DNA of 64,000 nt from positions 38,047-102,046 of the forward strand of contig NZ_CAAF010000070.1 of assembly GCF_000359125.1 (NCBI RefSeq), read 5' to 3'. Within the stretch, counting starts at the first letter, position 1, and each line of letters begins with the position of its first letter. Shown here one piece after another: positions 26,230 to 33,821 of the stretch. Both the position numbers and the translations under genes were made by a program. Source of the stretch: Mesorhizobium sp. STM 4661 (GTDB lineage Bacteria > Pseudomonadota > Alphaproteobacteria > Rhizobiales > Rhizobiaceae). The notes under the pieces are model-generated. The model saw only the letters and a list, made by a program, of their open reading frames with translations, was not told the origin of the DNA and did no database searches.

Positions 26230-26901
26230 TCAGCGGCGCGCGATCAGCAGGCACAGTTGGCGCAGGTCACGATCATAAGTGCCTTCGCTGCCGAGCACGT
26301 CGACGCAGCGCTTCTTCATTCTCGTCAACTGGCCGCTCGACATGTTGGCGACGACCCCGGGCACGCTAGGATTGCTCGGATTGGATGGGTTGCTTGGATT
26401 GCTTGGATTGGACGGGTTGCTGGGGTTGGACGGGTTGGAGGGGTTGGACGGATTGATACCGCCGATACCCACGCCGATACCAACATTGATGCCGTTGCCG
26501 ACACCGACGCCGGCACCGGCGGCGACGCCGTTCCCGATCTTTGCTCCGGCACCGGCGGTGATGCCATTACTGCCGCCCACCGATGCGCCGGCACCGGCTT
26601 TGATGCCGCCGCTACCGCCAACCGATGCGCCGAGGCCGGCATTGATGCCGCCACTGCCGCCCACCGATGCGCCGGCACCGGCTTTGATGCCGCCGCTACC
26701 GCCAACCGATGCGCCGAGGCCGGCATTGATGCCGCCCCTGCCGCCTACCGATGCGCCGGCACCGGCTTTGACGCCGCCGCTGCCGCCAACGGAGGCGCCA
26801 ACGCCGACGCCAATGCCCCCGGCATCGGCCGGTATCGAAAGCATGAAAATGACCGCACCACCTGCCAACACGCCGGTGATTGTTTTGATCTTGAAAGTCA
26901 T
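26230..26901 (-). CDS. Secreted glycine-rich repeat protein with NPS tract
   Basis: This 223-residue protein has a signal peptide (about residues 1-27, ending PADA), then about 110 residues of a near-perfect repeat built on GASVGGSGGI(K/N)AG(A/L), then GVGVGNGINVG-like repeats, then ten or so Asn-Pro-Ser triplets, and a 45-residue Cys-containing C-terminal domain (MSSGQLTRMKKRCVDVLGSEGTYDRDL). AAGGAG precedes the ATG at 26901. The C-terminal domain with two Cys is likely the folded functional part and the repeats a flexible or fibrous stalk. I do not recognise a characterised homologue; an envelope or extracellular role is likely from the signal. Confidence 0.75.
   Translation of the reverse strand: MTFKIKTITGVLAGGAVIFMLSIPADAGGIGVGVGASVGGSGGVKAGAGASVGGRGGINAGLGASVGGSGGIKAGAGASVGGSGGINAGLGASVGGSGGIKAGAGASVGGSNGITAGAGAKIGNGVAAGAGVGVGNGINVGIGVGIGGINPSNPSNPSNPSNPSNPSNPSNPSNPSNPSVPGVVANMSSGQLTRMKKRCVDVLGSEGTYDRDLRQLCLLIARR
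26371..26454. repeat. Tandem 9-bp-type repeat encoding Asn-Pro-Ser
   Basis: Variants of the nine-base unit ggattgctt / gggttggac run without a break for about 84 bases inside the glycine-repeat gene, giving (NPS)n. Longer repeats of 30 and 60 bases encoding the GASVGG blocks follow at about 26560-26800. Such tracts are prone to length change between strains. Confidence 0.8.
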
Positions 26902-27102
26902 AACACTCTCCTTGTTGCAGTTGCATAAAGCAACCAAGAATATCGCAGGCTGCATGACTTACTACGCTGGAGAGAGGTTACTAGTTTCTTTTACGGAAAA
27001 ATTGTTTGGAGCAATAGTGCACAATGGGGAAATACACCGAAGAATTTTAGAGTAAAATTTTCTGAAACTCTTCCATGTTGACAGACGAGCTCCGCGGAAG
27101 TT

Positions 27103-27789
27103 TTAGAATATCCGGGGAAACAGCCTGTAGCGAACACGCTGCATGTAACCCTGGTATTCCGACGTCGTCGCAAGGATGGCTTCCTCGCGCAGGATGCGGT
27201 GCAGCTGGAGCACGGTGATCAAGGCATAGGCGGTGAAATTATAGAGCGAGAAGCTCGACAGCAGGAAAAGAATGTGACCCATAAGATAGCCGGAATAGAT
27301 CGGATGCCGCACCCATCGATAGGCACCCCCGGTGACCACGCCGCGGTTTGCCGGCAGGATGGCGAAGGACCGCCCCAGCGACATCTTTCCCCAGATGACG
27401 AACCATAGCGCCAGGAACTGCAGCGGCGCGGCGATATAGAGCGGGATGATGGGCACGCCCTGTTCCAGTATGATGAGACCGGAACCAAAACTGGCGACCA
27501 GCGCCACGACCACGGTCAGCGGATTCCAGTCGCGAACCAGCGGCCGGCGCGACAAAAGCAGCCAGATGAAGGTCAACGTCTCGGAAATCGTCAGTAACAG
27601 CACGTTGAGGCGGGTCGGATCGACCACGAGATGATAGGCGCCGCGATAGACGAAGAAGCCCGCGACAAGCAAGGCAATGCTGCGAAACAGCGCTTCGCGC
27701 ACATCCGTCAGGATTTCGCGCTTGCGCGCCTCCGACAAGATCGCATTCTGTCCTGCCGACGGCAGAACATCACTTTTTGAGATGAGCAA
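27103..27789 (-). CDS. Isoprenylcysteine carboxyl methyltransferase-like membrane protein
   Basis: This 228-residue membrane protein with about five hydrophobic segments carries the ICMT/PEMT signature in its C-terminal third: YRWVRHPIYSGYLMGHILF, then LHRILREEAILATTSEYQGYMQRVRYRLFP. These motifs bind S-adenosylmethionine in the family. Bacterial members methylate small lipids or unknown substrates, and many are simply called isoprenylcysteine methyltransferase family proteins. It is monocistronic, with about 200 bases of non-coding sequence on each side. Confidence 0.8.
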   Translation of the reverse strand: MLISKSDVLPSAGQNAILSEARKREILTDVREALFRSIALLVAGFFVYRGAYHLVVDPTRLNVLLLTISETLTFIWLLLSRRPLVRDWNPLTVVVALVASFGSGLIILEQGVPIIPLYIAAPLQFLALWFVIWGKMSLGRSFAILPANRGVVTGGAYRWVRHPIYSGYLMGHILFLLSSFSLYNFTAYALITVLQLHRILREEAILATTSEYQGYMQRVRYRLFPRIF

Positions 27790-28001
27790 GGCCTATACCC
27801 CCGGTGGTCCCTCGGGGTTGACCGTTGCACGCAACCATTGCCGACGGGTTAATCATGGCCCCAATCGGCTGCTGAACCGCGGAGATTCTGAAAACGAGGC
27901 GATTTTCCGCAAGTCGCCAGGCAATCCAGCCCGCACTAGCCAAGAACCGCGCCGACCAGTCTTGTCGGCAGCCGCCATCAAGGCGAGCCGGATTTCATTC
28001 T

Positions 28002-29480
28002 TCAACCGACGGCAATGTCGGCGAGAGATATTTCGACAGCGCGCAATGGCGCTTCCAGTGTCCAGACGACGCCTTGCCTGTCGAACTCCAACCATCCGGT
28101 GCCGCTGAGCGCCTGGGGCGCGACCCGTTTGAGGACGACGGTTCCGAAACCACGTCGCGCGATCGCATCCACGGTCGGCCCGCCCAACTCACGCCAGATC
28201 AGGCGAAAGGTGTCGGCGCCGTCGGCGGCGATTGTCACATCCCACTCGATTTCGACCTGTCCGCCGTGGTGGGACAGCGCTCCGTACTTGGCCGAATTGG
28301 TGGCCAGTTCGTGGAAGGCAATGCCAAGATATTGCACGGCGTTCGGCTGGAGTATGACCGCCGGTCCGGTCATCGACACGCGGGATTGCACCGCGAACGC
28401 CTTGAGCTGTGCCTGCACGAGTTCGTCGACCGTCGCGCCGCGCCATTCGGCGTTGACCAGAAGATCGTGGGATTCCGAAAGCGCCGTAATGCGTTCTCGC
28501 ACCTGTCCCAGGAATGCCTCCGGAGTGCTCGTCAGCTTGCTGGTCTCGCGGATCATCGAAATGATGACCGAGTACTGATTCTTGACGCGATGATTGACTT
28601 CGCGCATGAGCAGACGGATGCGCCGCTCGCTCTCCTTGGAAGAACTGATGTCGCGCGCGATCTTCGAGGCGCCGATGATCCGACCGATGCCGTCGCGGAT
28701 CGGCGAGACGGAGAGCGACACCGGAATGAGCGCGCCGTCCTTGCGAAGGCGGATCGTCTCGTAGGTCGGCACGCGCTCGCCGGCGCGGATGCGGCTGATG
28801 ATCGAGGCTTCCTCCTCGAGATGGCCGGGCGGAATGAGGATGGTCACCGGCCGGCCGATCGCTTCGGCAGGCGTGTAGCCGAAAAGGTGTTCCGCCGCAT
28901 CGTTCCAACTGGTGATGATGCCATTGATGTCCTTCGAAACGATGGCATCCATCGTTGACTCGACAATGGCGGCAAGTCGAATGCGGGCTTCATCGGCCAT
29001 TGTCTGCGTGCGCAGATCGAGCAGTGTGTTGATGGCGCCCACGACGTCGCCCGCTTCGTCGCGAAGCAGGACCGGATGCGCGCTGAATGGGATGAGCTGG
29101 CCATCCGGCCGCTCGGCGATCGCCTGGCCCCAGCGAACATCACGTTCTTCAAGCAAGGCAACGGCCATCGGGCATTCGCCATGCGCCATTGCCCTTCCAT
29201 CAAGATGGCGAAGTTTCCATGAACCGCACCACTGATCCCGGCCGATGACGGGACGGTGCCCCCACAGATCTGCCGCGGCTTCGTTGAAGAAAGTGATCCG
29301 GCCCTGTTTGTCGGTGGTGTAGACGGCGACAGGCAGCGCCTGCATCAAATCGACAGAGGGCACCCCTGGAATCCCACCCCCCGCTTTTTGAATGACGTTC
29401 ACATATTCCCCCGCCCGCTCGATTTCCAACGGATTGCTATGACTGCTGAAATGCACGTGAGTGGTTTCAGTTCCCGGCAT
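28002..29480 (-). CDS. PAS-domain sensor histidine kinase of the HWE family
   Basis: This is a cytoplasmic sensor kinase without membrane segments. Two PAS domains (about residues 45-160, and 175-300 with the SWNDAAEHLFGYTPAEAIGRP signature) are followed by an HWE-type kinase core: LMREVNHRVKNQYSVIISMI with the phospho-acceptor His, FHELATNSAKYGAL as N-box, and IWRELGGP as the W-x-E motif that gives the family its name. HWE kinases are common in rhizobia and often feed general-stress or light signalling. No partner response regulator is adjacent. The start is uncertain: ATG 29480 is used; a GTG at 29525 would add 15 residues. Confidence 0.85.
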   Translation of the reverse strand: MPGTETTHVHFSSHSNPLEIERAGEYVNVIQKAGGGIPGVPSVDLMQALPVAVYTTDKQGRITFFNEAAADLWGHRPVIGRDQWCGSWKLRHLDGRAMAHGECPMAVALLEERDVRWGQAIAERPDGQLIPFSAHPVLLRDEAGDVVGAINTLLDLRTQTMADEARIRLAAIVESTMDAIVSKDINGIITSWNDAAEHLFGYTPAEAIGRPVTILIPPGHLEEEASIISRIRAGERVPTYETIRLRKDGALIPVSLSVSPIRDGIGRIIGASKIARDISSSKESERRIRLLMREVNHRVKNQYSVIISMIRETSKLTSTPEAFLGQVRERITALSESHDLLVNAEWRGATVDELVQAQLKAFAVQSRVSMTGPAVILQPNAVQYLGIAFHELATNSAKYGALSHHGGQVEIEWDVTIAADGADTFRLIWRELGGPTVDAIARRGFGTVVLKRVAPQALSGTGWLEFDRQGVVWTLEAPLRAVEISLADIAVG

Positions 29481-29591
29481 GGACGGCCATCGGTGTTGTT
29501 TCTGATGCCTTTGTCGCAGGCGCACCGATCACGAATGGCAGTTCCTGGTCGGAATTTTATGGGGAACCTTCATTACCCCCGAGCTTCGACC

Positions 29592-29861
29592 ATGGCCCAG
29601 AACGCCGACGGACCGGGCGGCAACACCGCTGGGACTGACAGCGACAAAAGCGTCGTCATCGACCCGGCCGATCCCAATTCCGCGGATCCTAATGCTGTCG
29701 ACTTTGGGATCACCAACAGCATCATCGGCGCGCCCGACAACTGGAATTCGAATGCCGATCAAAACTGTCCGGTGAACCCGCAAGGCGCGCAACCCGACGC
29801 GTCGAACAGGGTTGCCGGCACGGTCTCACCGACCGTCAACGACAACCATTGCGGCAAGTAG
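29592..29861 (+). CDS. Hypothetical acidic Asn/Asp/Pro-rich protein
   Basis: This 89-residue protein is rich in Asp, Asn, Pro and Gly (DPADPNSADPNAVDFG) with two Cys near the C-terminus. It has no membrane segment or signal peptide and I recognise no domain. It is divergent from the HWE kinase. ATG 29592 is used; an in-frame ATG at 29559 with a weak GGAA upstream would add 11 residues. Low complexity makes the coding call moderate. Confidence 0.45.
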   Translation: MAQNADGPGGNTAGTDSDKSVVIDPADPNSADPNAVDFGITNSIIGAPDNWNSNADQNCPVNPQGAQPDASNRVAGTVSPTVNDNHCGK

Positions 29862-30009
29862 CCGAGATCAACTCGGATTCCGGCAATTCACGCTTCTGCC
29901 GCGGCACGGACCGAACTCCGTCCGCGGCAGAAGCGTCATATGTTTCAGCATTCCGACAGCAGAACGCAGCAATGGCTGCCGTCTATCGGATGTCCCCAGG
30001 TGCCGAATG

Positions 30010-30228
30010 CTAGGTTGACGCCTTCTTTGGCTTGCTGTCCTTGGGCTTGCCGCCCTTGGCGGCAACGGACTTCTTGGACGCCGCTTTCGCTTTCGGCGTG
30101 CTGTCCCCGCCGTCGATCTCTGCGGCGGCCTGGTCCCAGTGCTGCTGATGCGCGCCATCGGGCCGGCCGGCCTGTTCCCAGATCGCGTGTGCCCGCCTGC
30201 GAATGCGTTCCTGCCTCTCGTCCGTCAC
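30010..30228 (-). CDS. DUF2934 domain small protein
   Basis: This 72-residue protein has an N-terminal DUF2934 motif (RIRRRAHAIWEQAGRPDGAHQQHW), a short helical domain frequent in rhizobia, and a Lys/Ala-rich basic tail (KAKAASKKSVAAKGGKPK) that could bind nucleic acid. The start is a GTG with GGAGG 5 bases upstream. No operon partner. Function unknown. Confidence 0.75.
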   Translation of the reverse strand: MTDERQERIRRRAHAIWEQAGRPDGAHQQHWDQAAAEIDGGDSTPKAKAASKKSVAAKGGKPKDSKPKKAST

Positions 30229-30308
30229 TGTTGCCTCCGTCGGTTCGATTCAAATCCGTGAGCAACAACTGTTTTAGCTGAAATTTCGATCGGCGTCTTG
30301 GGGCGGCC

Positions 30309-30515
30309 TCAGCCTTTGTCCGATAGAACCGCGACGCCAAGCAACGCCGCCTTCTTCTTGATCAGCCCCGCAAGATCCGCGTCCGAGCGCTCTGTTCCGG
30401 TTCGCTCACGCACCGCTGCAATCACCTCCTTCATCGACAACAGGCCAGTTCCCCGTTCGACAAGCAATTTGTCGACAACCGCGACCACATTGGGTGAATC
30501 GACATGCGGCAACAT
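30309..30515 (-). CDS. Small hypothetical protein
   Basis: This is a 68-residue, mostly helical, charged protein (AVVDKLLVERGTGLLSMKEVIAAVRERTG, then a KKKAALLGVAVL tail). ATG 30515 has AGGAG at good spacing, which decides the start. No membrane segment and no domain I can name. It sits among other short rhizobial host genes. Confidence 0.55.
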   Translation of the reverse strand: MLPHVDSPNVVAVVDKLLVERGTGLLSMKEVIAAVRERTGTERSDADLAGLIKKKAALLGVAVLSDKG

Positions 30516-30617
30516 GGAAATAGCTCCTTCATTCCCGAGACAAGCCACACACTCCTGCAGGCAGAGGCAGCCCGCCGCTCTCTCTCTTTTATCTTCCGGA
30601 GAGAGCGGCGGGTGAGG

Positions 30618-30917
30618 TCAGTCTATGACCTGCACAACTCTACGGGTGCCGGGGTCGACCAGCACGGTACGATTGTCGACGACCACATATCTGTACTGCA
30701 CGTCAGGGATCGGCTGGAGCTCGACCGTGTCGGGCAGAGCGGAACCGACATTGAGTTCCACGCCCAGCAGGCTAACCGACGCCAGCGGATTCTTTTTCAC
30801 ATGTTCGCGAATAATGGTCTGCTGTTCGGGTGTGACAATCACCTGATCCGCGGCGGCCACGCCTATGCCGGCCAGCAGAGCAAACCCTGCAGCTGCAGGG
30901 GCAAGGTGGATTTTCAT
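30618..30917 (-). CDS. DUF1236 family periplasmic protein
   Basis: This 99-residue protein has a signal peptide (KIHLAPAAAGFALLAGIGVAAA) followed by the DUF1236 pattern: QQTIIREHVKKNPLASVSLLGVELNVGSALPDTVEL, then YRYVVVDNRTVLVDPGTRRVVQVI. DUF1236 proteins are small exported proteins of Rhizobiales with unknown role. Two adjacent ATGs follow AGGAG; the second (30917) has better spacing. Confidence 0.8.
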   Translation of the reverse strand: MKIHLAPAAAGFALLAGIGVAAADQVIVTPEQQTIIREHVKKNPLASVSLLGVELNVGSALPDTVELQPIPDVQYRYVVVDNRTVLVDPGTRRVVQVID

Positions 30918-31129
30918 CATCTTCTCCTGTTGCTGTTGGCAGGGCTCGCCATTCATGACTTTTGAGAGCATCACTGCCGGGAAGAGCGAACCCTGTGAGC
31001 AAACGCCGGGGCATCTCTCTTGTTCCGTAAGCCGAGACTAATTGATCATTGGATTTGCCGGCCGCCGCTATCGGCTTCCTCGGGAACCGTATTGGCCAGA
31101 TCTGCATTGAAGGGCGCTGAGATCCTGTC

Positions 31130-31161
31130 TGGGAGGTCCAATATGTGGGAGGTCCAATATG
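31130..31161 (+). repeat. 16-bp tandem duplication of a ribosome-binding site and start codon
   Basis: The unit tgggaggtccaatatg occurs twice back to back (31130-31145 and 31146-31161). The second copy supplies the SD (GGGAGG) and ATG of the DUF982 gene. The first copy starts a 7-codon out-of-frame leader whose TGA (31164-31166) lies just inside the real gene, so ribosomes starting at copy one would terminate 3 bases past the true start codon. Confidence 0.85.
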
Positions 31162-31479
31162 GATGACACGCTGTTCGACGCCCCTGTGGCAATTGCCGTC
31201 GGTGCCGGCTTCAAGCGCGAAATCGCGTCACTTGCTGAAATGCAGAATTTTCTAAAGGAATGGTCTCCGGCGCGGCGCGGTCCGATCTACGAGACGGCCG
31301 TCCGGGCTTGCAACGCGGCGCGCGCCGGGCACTTGACCGCCGACCAGGCGCGGCGGGCATTCATCAGCTTCGCCGAGGCGACCGGCCTGATGTGGACCGG
31401 CGTCGATCCGGTGACAGCGCTGCGTGAAGCCAAGAGCGCAAGGAGCATACGCCCCAGGACCACGCGACATCCGCATTGA
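31159..31479 (+). CDS. DUF982 domain protein
   Basis: This 106-residue protein matches DUF982, a small rhizobial family: SLAEMQNFLKEWSPARRGPIYETAVRACNAARAGHLTADQARRAF-type pattern followed by ISFAEATG. Members are often plasmid- or symbiosis-region-encoded and have no known biochemical role. The basic C-terminal tail (SARSIRPRTTRHPH) is outside the domain. The start is set by GGGAGG in the duplicated unit upstream. Confidence 0.8.
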   Translation: MDDTLFDAPVAIAVGAGFKREIASLAEMQNFLKEWSPARRGPIYETAVRACNAARAGHLTADQARRAFISFAEATGLMWTGVDPVTALREAKSARSIRPRTTRHPH

Positions 31480-31766
31480 AGCCGGCGATTTTAGAGGCAA
31501 ACGATGCCTACTGCTTGGGCGACTGCACGGGCACCTCGCCGGGCTTGATCACCGGGGTCCTGCCTTCGTCCGGCGGTGGCGCGGCCATACCTTGATCGCC
31601 TGTCGGTGGCGGCTGCAGCACGCCGTCGCAAGGATCGAGCGTGTCGGACAGGCTGTTGTTGTTGCTGCCACCTTCAAATAGCCCACTCAAGAAGAAAACT
31701 GGCCAATTTATGGGCGGACATTGCCATTGGCGAATCGTTAATCAGCGATTGCTACTATTCCGGACC

Positions 31767-31913
31767 ATGACCAAGAATCTCGGAAATGCGCAGAGGAACA
31801 TTCCCAGGGAAACGGTGAACCGCTCTCTCCTGAGCCGGCTGGCGCCGGCTTTGTTTCCCCTGGCGGTCGTTGCCCTTGGATATATGATCGGCCGGCAATT
31901 CTTCGGATTTTAG
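31767..31913 (+). CDS. Small single-pass membrane protein
   Basis: This is a 48-residue product with a basic N-terminal half and one hydrophobic helix near the C-terminus (LAPALFPLAVVALGYMIG). There is no clear SD and no family I recognise. Between 31480 and 31766 the only other open frame is a minus-strand TTG-initiated Pro-rich one, which I did not accept. Confidence 0.35.
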   Translation: MTKNLGNAQRNIPRETVNRSLLSRLAPALFPLAVVALGYMIGRQFFGF

Positions 31914-31975
31914 CATATGTCGCCCGAAGGCGCGTCGAAGCGACTTAGAGCATCCGACGCGAAGCCGAATGCTTC

Positions 31976-32281
31976 TCAATCCGGCAAATCGAAGACCGGT
32001 TCCTCGCAGCGATGGACCAGGCACTGGCCGTCACGTGTCCTGACATAGGCGGCGGTTGGCACCTCCGGCCAGCCGCATTCGTTGCAGAATTGACGGACAT
32101 ATCGGTCACAGGTGTTGCGGCCAGTGGTCAGCACGACCGCGTGACGGCTCTGGATCAGAAGCTGCGTCTGCTCGCACGTCATGGTGCGGGTGTCCGGGCG
32201 GGCGTAAGCCATGCTTGTGACGGCAAACAGGATCGCTCCGGCGGCTGTCAAGACGATTGGGCGAGTCGGCATGAGCGGCAT
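31976..32281 (-). CDS. Small secreted Cys-rich protein
   Basis: This 101-residue protein has a signal peptide (IVLTAAGAILFAVTSMAYA) and a mature part with six Cys (MTCEQTQLL, GRNTCDRYVRQFCNECG, DGQCLVHRCEE), suggesting disulphides in the periplasm. Similar short exported proteins of this pattern (TCxQxxxLI, then VVLTTG, then a C-terminal Cys pair) are widespread in Rhizobiales without assigned function. The start at 32281 is uncertain; ATG 32272 would remove three residues. Confidence 0.65.
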   Translation of the reverse strand: MPLMPTRPIVLTAAGAILFAVTSMAYARPDTRTMTCEQTQLLIQSRHAVVLTTGRNTCDRYVRQFCNECGWPEVPTAAYVRTRDGQCLVHRCEEPVFDLPD

Positions 32282-32390
32282 CCATGAGATTCATCGTGCC
32301 TAACTCGCACCGTCCCTCGTGGTTCCGCAAGGTTGACGGTGGAGCAACAAACTCGTGACCTTGATCGTCGAACCGAGCGCCAAAAACGAA

Positions 32391-32424
32391 AAAGCCCGCC
32401 ACACCTCTCGGTGTGGCGGGCTTT
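32391..32424 (-). terminator. Rho-independent terminator of the RiPP-like gene
   Basis: A perfect 14-base stem aaagcccgccacac / gtgtggcgggcttt with a 6-base loop sits 14 bases past the stop of the 35-residue gene; on the minus strand it is followed by TTTTTCGTTTTT. The stem is the same sequence as the terminator at 26125-26152 apart from two more pairs. Confidence 0.9.
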
Positions 32425-32438
32425 CAAAAAAATGGATT

Positions 32439-32546
32439 TCACTCCGCCGGCGGCGGTACTTCCGGTTCACTTGACACCACCGCGGCGGCAATTGCCGCGA
32501 GCTTGCCCTTCTTGACGAGCGTCGGCTTTTCGTAGGTTTTCTTCAT
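32439..32546 (-). CDS. Putative RiPP precursor peptide with lasso-type leader motif
   Basis: This is a 35-residue peptide with an excellent SD (GAGGAGAGGG) before ATG 32546 and a dedicated terminator. The N-terminal half contains Y5-x2-P8-x-L10-x3-G14, the spacing of the lasso peptide leader recognised by RRE (PqqD-like) proteins; position 20, usually Thr, is Ala. The tail AVVSSEPEVPPPAE would be the core; counting from Ala22, a Glu falls at core position 8. A second peptide with the same leader pattern lies at 43129-43227. No cyclase, leader peptidase or RRE gene is in the window, so it is an orphan here. I believe similar short ORFs are annotated as putative RiPP precursors in Mesorhizobium. 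Confidence 0.7.
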   Translation of the reverse strand: MKKTYEKPTLVKKGKLAAIAAAVVSSEPEVPPPAE

Positions 32547-32761
32547 GAGCCCTCTCCTCGTTACATCGTAAAATTGGCTTTTGGATCCAGCTCTGTCAAT
32601 AGGCCGTTGCCAATTGCCATGAGGTTTACTCAAGCAGCGAATCTTAATGCCGTCATGCAAAAAATACGCAGTGAATTTGCGACGGCGACATGCAAAGAAA
32701 CAATCCCATCGCATGAATTCCTTCATACGCGACATGCGTTAGACTTCCGCCGGGCACGATT

Positions 32762-33082
32762 TCACTCCTCCCTCCTCGGCTTGAACCGCCGCACCATCAC
32801 CTCGAACACGATGTCCGAGATCCACATCGCCGAGACGCCGATCAGGAACGCCGCGGCCAGCGTCGTGGTGTCGTCGCCCGGAACAGGCAGGCCCGTGGCG
32901 CGGAAATAATGCACTACGGGGAGCGTGAGATATGCCGCCGCCAGCGCGCCGCAGATCGGCGACGCCACCATCTCGCGGACTTTGTAGCGGTGGCGCGACA
33001 AGGCCCGCAAAATGCCGCCGGAAAGGCCGGCGACCAGCACAGGCGCCTTGATGCCGAGCGTATCGAGAAGCTCCTGCATCAT
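32762..33082 (-). CDS. Phage holin-like membrane protein
   Basis: This 106-residue protein has two or three hydrophobic segments (APVLVAGLSGGILRAL, SPICGALAAAYLTLPVVHYF, AAAFLIGVSAMWISDIVFEVM) and a basic C-terminal tail (RRFKPRREE), the layout of small phage holins. It is the last gene of the lysis cassette. ATG 33082 overlaps the lipoprotein stop (ATGA) and is therefore preferred over the ATG at 33100. It would form the membrane lesion that releases the endolysin. Confidence 0.7.
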   Translation of the reverse strand: MMQELLDTLGIKAPVLVAGLSGGILRALSRHRYKVREMVASPICGALAAAYLTLPVVHYFRATGLPVPGDDTTTLAAAFLIGVSAMWISDIVFEVMVRRFKPRREE

Positions 33083-33297
33083 GGCGTCCACCCGCACCAT
33101 CTGGCGCCCTTCCCGTTGTAGGCATTCATCTCGTCGAGCTCGGGCCGCGTCATCGCCGCGACGACGGAAGCGGACGAGCGTCGCGGCTGGTTATGGTCGC
33201 ACCAGACCTGGCGCGGATTGCCGACCGAACCCGGCGTCGTGCATCCGGCGAGCAACAAGCCCCCAACCAGCAGGCCGATCATCAGCGCCTTGCCCAT
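33079..33297 (-). CDS. Small phage lipoprotein, possible outer-membrane spanin
   Basis: This 72-residue protein has a lipobox (LLVGGLLLAGC, Cys18) and a short mature part ending in MNAYNGKGARWCGWTP. It overlaps the upstream coiled-coil membrane gene by 16 bases in another frame. Such overlap of an inner-membrane coiled-coil gene with a small lipoprotein gene is the hallmark of Rz/Rz1 spanin pairs, but the mature part is not Pro-rich as in classical Rz1, so the role is inferred from context. Confidence 0.65.
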   Translation of the reverse strand: MGKALMIGLLVGGLLLAGCTTPGSVGNPRQVWCDHNQPRRSSASVVAAMTRPELDEMNAYNGKGARWCGWTP

Positions 33298-33551
33298 CGC
33301 ATCGCCTCCCGCCGCGCCGCTTCGTCCGGCAGGTCGCGCGCCGAGCGCTCGGCATCGGTCGCCTCGCGGTCCATTTCGAGGCGGTCCTCGGCGGCGGCGA
33401 GTTTTTCCGCAGCTTGCCTCGCCGCATCCTTTCTCGCCCGGTCGACCCCGCCGGCAACGTAGAGCCCGATGCCGCCGGCGAGCGCGGCGAAGATCGCCAT
33501 GATCGTCTCGTTGCCGGCAAGCGCCGACAGGATTGCGAGGAGCGCGCTCAT
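33282..33551 (-). CDS. Phage membrane-anchored coiled-coil protein, possible inner-membrane spanin
   Basis: This 89-residue protein has an N-terminal hydrophobic anchor (IMAIFAALAGGIGLYVAGG) followed by a highly charged helix (RARKDAARQAAEKLAAAEDRLEMDREATDAERSARD-like heptads). This matches the anchor plus coiled-coil architecture of Rz-like i-spanins. It overlaps the 33-residue membrane gene upstream (ATGA) and the lipoprotein gene downstream (16 bases). Confidence 0.65.
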   Translation of the reverse strand: MSALLAILSALAGNETIMAIFAALAGGIGLYVAGGVDRARKDAARQAAEKLAAAEDRLEMDREATDAERSARDLPDEAARREAMRWARR

Positions 33552-33649
33552 AACAGCAGCCCAAGGATTAAGCCGGCGACCGCGCCGACGACGAGCGGCG
33601 GCCAGGATTGGCGGAGGTAGGCGGTGATCAGTTCAACCCGGCCTTCCAT
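33548..33649 (-). CDS. 33-residue single-pass membrane protein of the lysis cassette
   Basis: This is a tiny protein, MEGRVELITAYLRQSWPP followed by a hydrophobic helix (LVVGAVAGLILGLLL). It starts one base after the stop of the 55-residue gene and ends overlapping the next start (ATGA). The tight packing in a lysis cassette supports real coding. A pinholin or holin regulator role is possible, not shown. Confidence 0.55.
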   Translation of the reverse strand: MEGRVELITAYLRQSWPPLVVGAVAGLILGLLL

Positions 33650-33650
33650 G

Positions 33651-33818
33651 TCACGCGCCCTGGTTCGGGATGCGATAAACGCCGCCGGCCACAAGGGCAC
33701 CGACGATCAGGTCTCGCACCACATCACCGAGGCCGGGGATCTCGACCCGAAACTGCTGAAGGCCGATCAGCACGCCAATGCCGGCGACTGCGACGATGAA
33801 TTTCGAATAGCGAGCCAT
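33651..33818 (-). CDS. 55-residue membrane protein of the lysis cassette
   Basis: The small protein has two hydrophobic stretches (FIVAVAGIGVLIGL and LIVGALVAGGVYRI) separated by an amphipathic linker, resembling class II/III holin topology. It begins 3 bases after the endolysin stop; GGAAATGAACC acts as SD. I recognise no named family. Confidence 0.55.
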   Translation of the reverse strand: MARYSKFIVAVAGIGVLIGLQQFRVEIPGLGDVVRDLIVGALVAGGVYRIPNQGA

Positions 33819-33821
33819 GGT

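Noticed and set aside
26560..26800. Regular repeats resembling a CRISPR array
   Set aside because: The repeats are contiguous coding repeats of a glycine-rich protein without spacers of constant size, and no cas genes are present.
29526..29591. ECF (EcfG-type) promoter between the HWE kinase and the divergent small gene
   Set aside because: A GGAAC hexamer is present, but no matching GTT box at the right distance was found.
31508..31690. Minus-strand 60-codon Pro-rich frame
   Set aside because: It starts with TTG without an SD; composition fits non-coding GC-rich DNA. Could be revisited if conserved.
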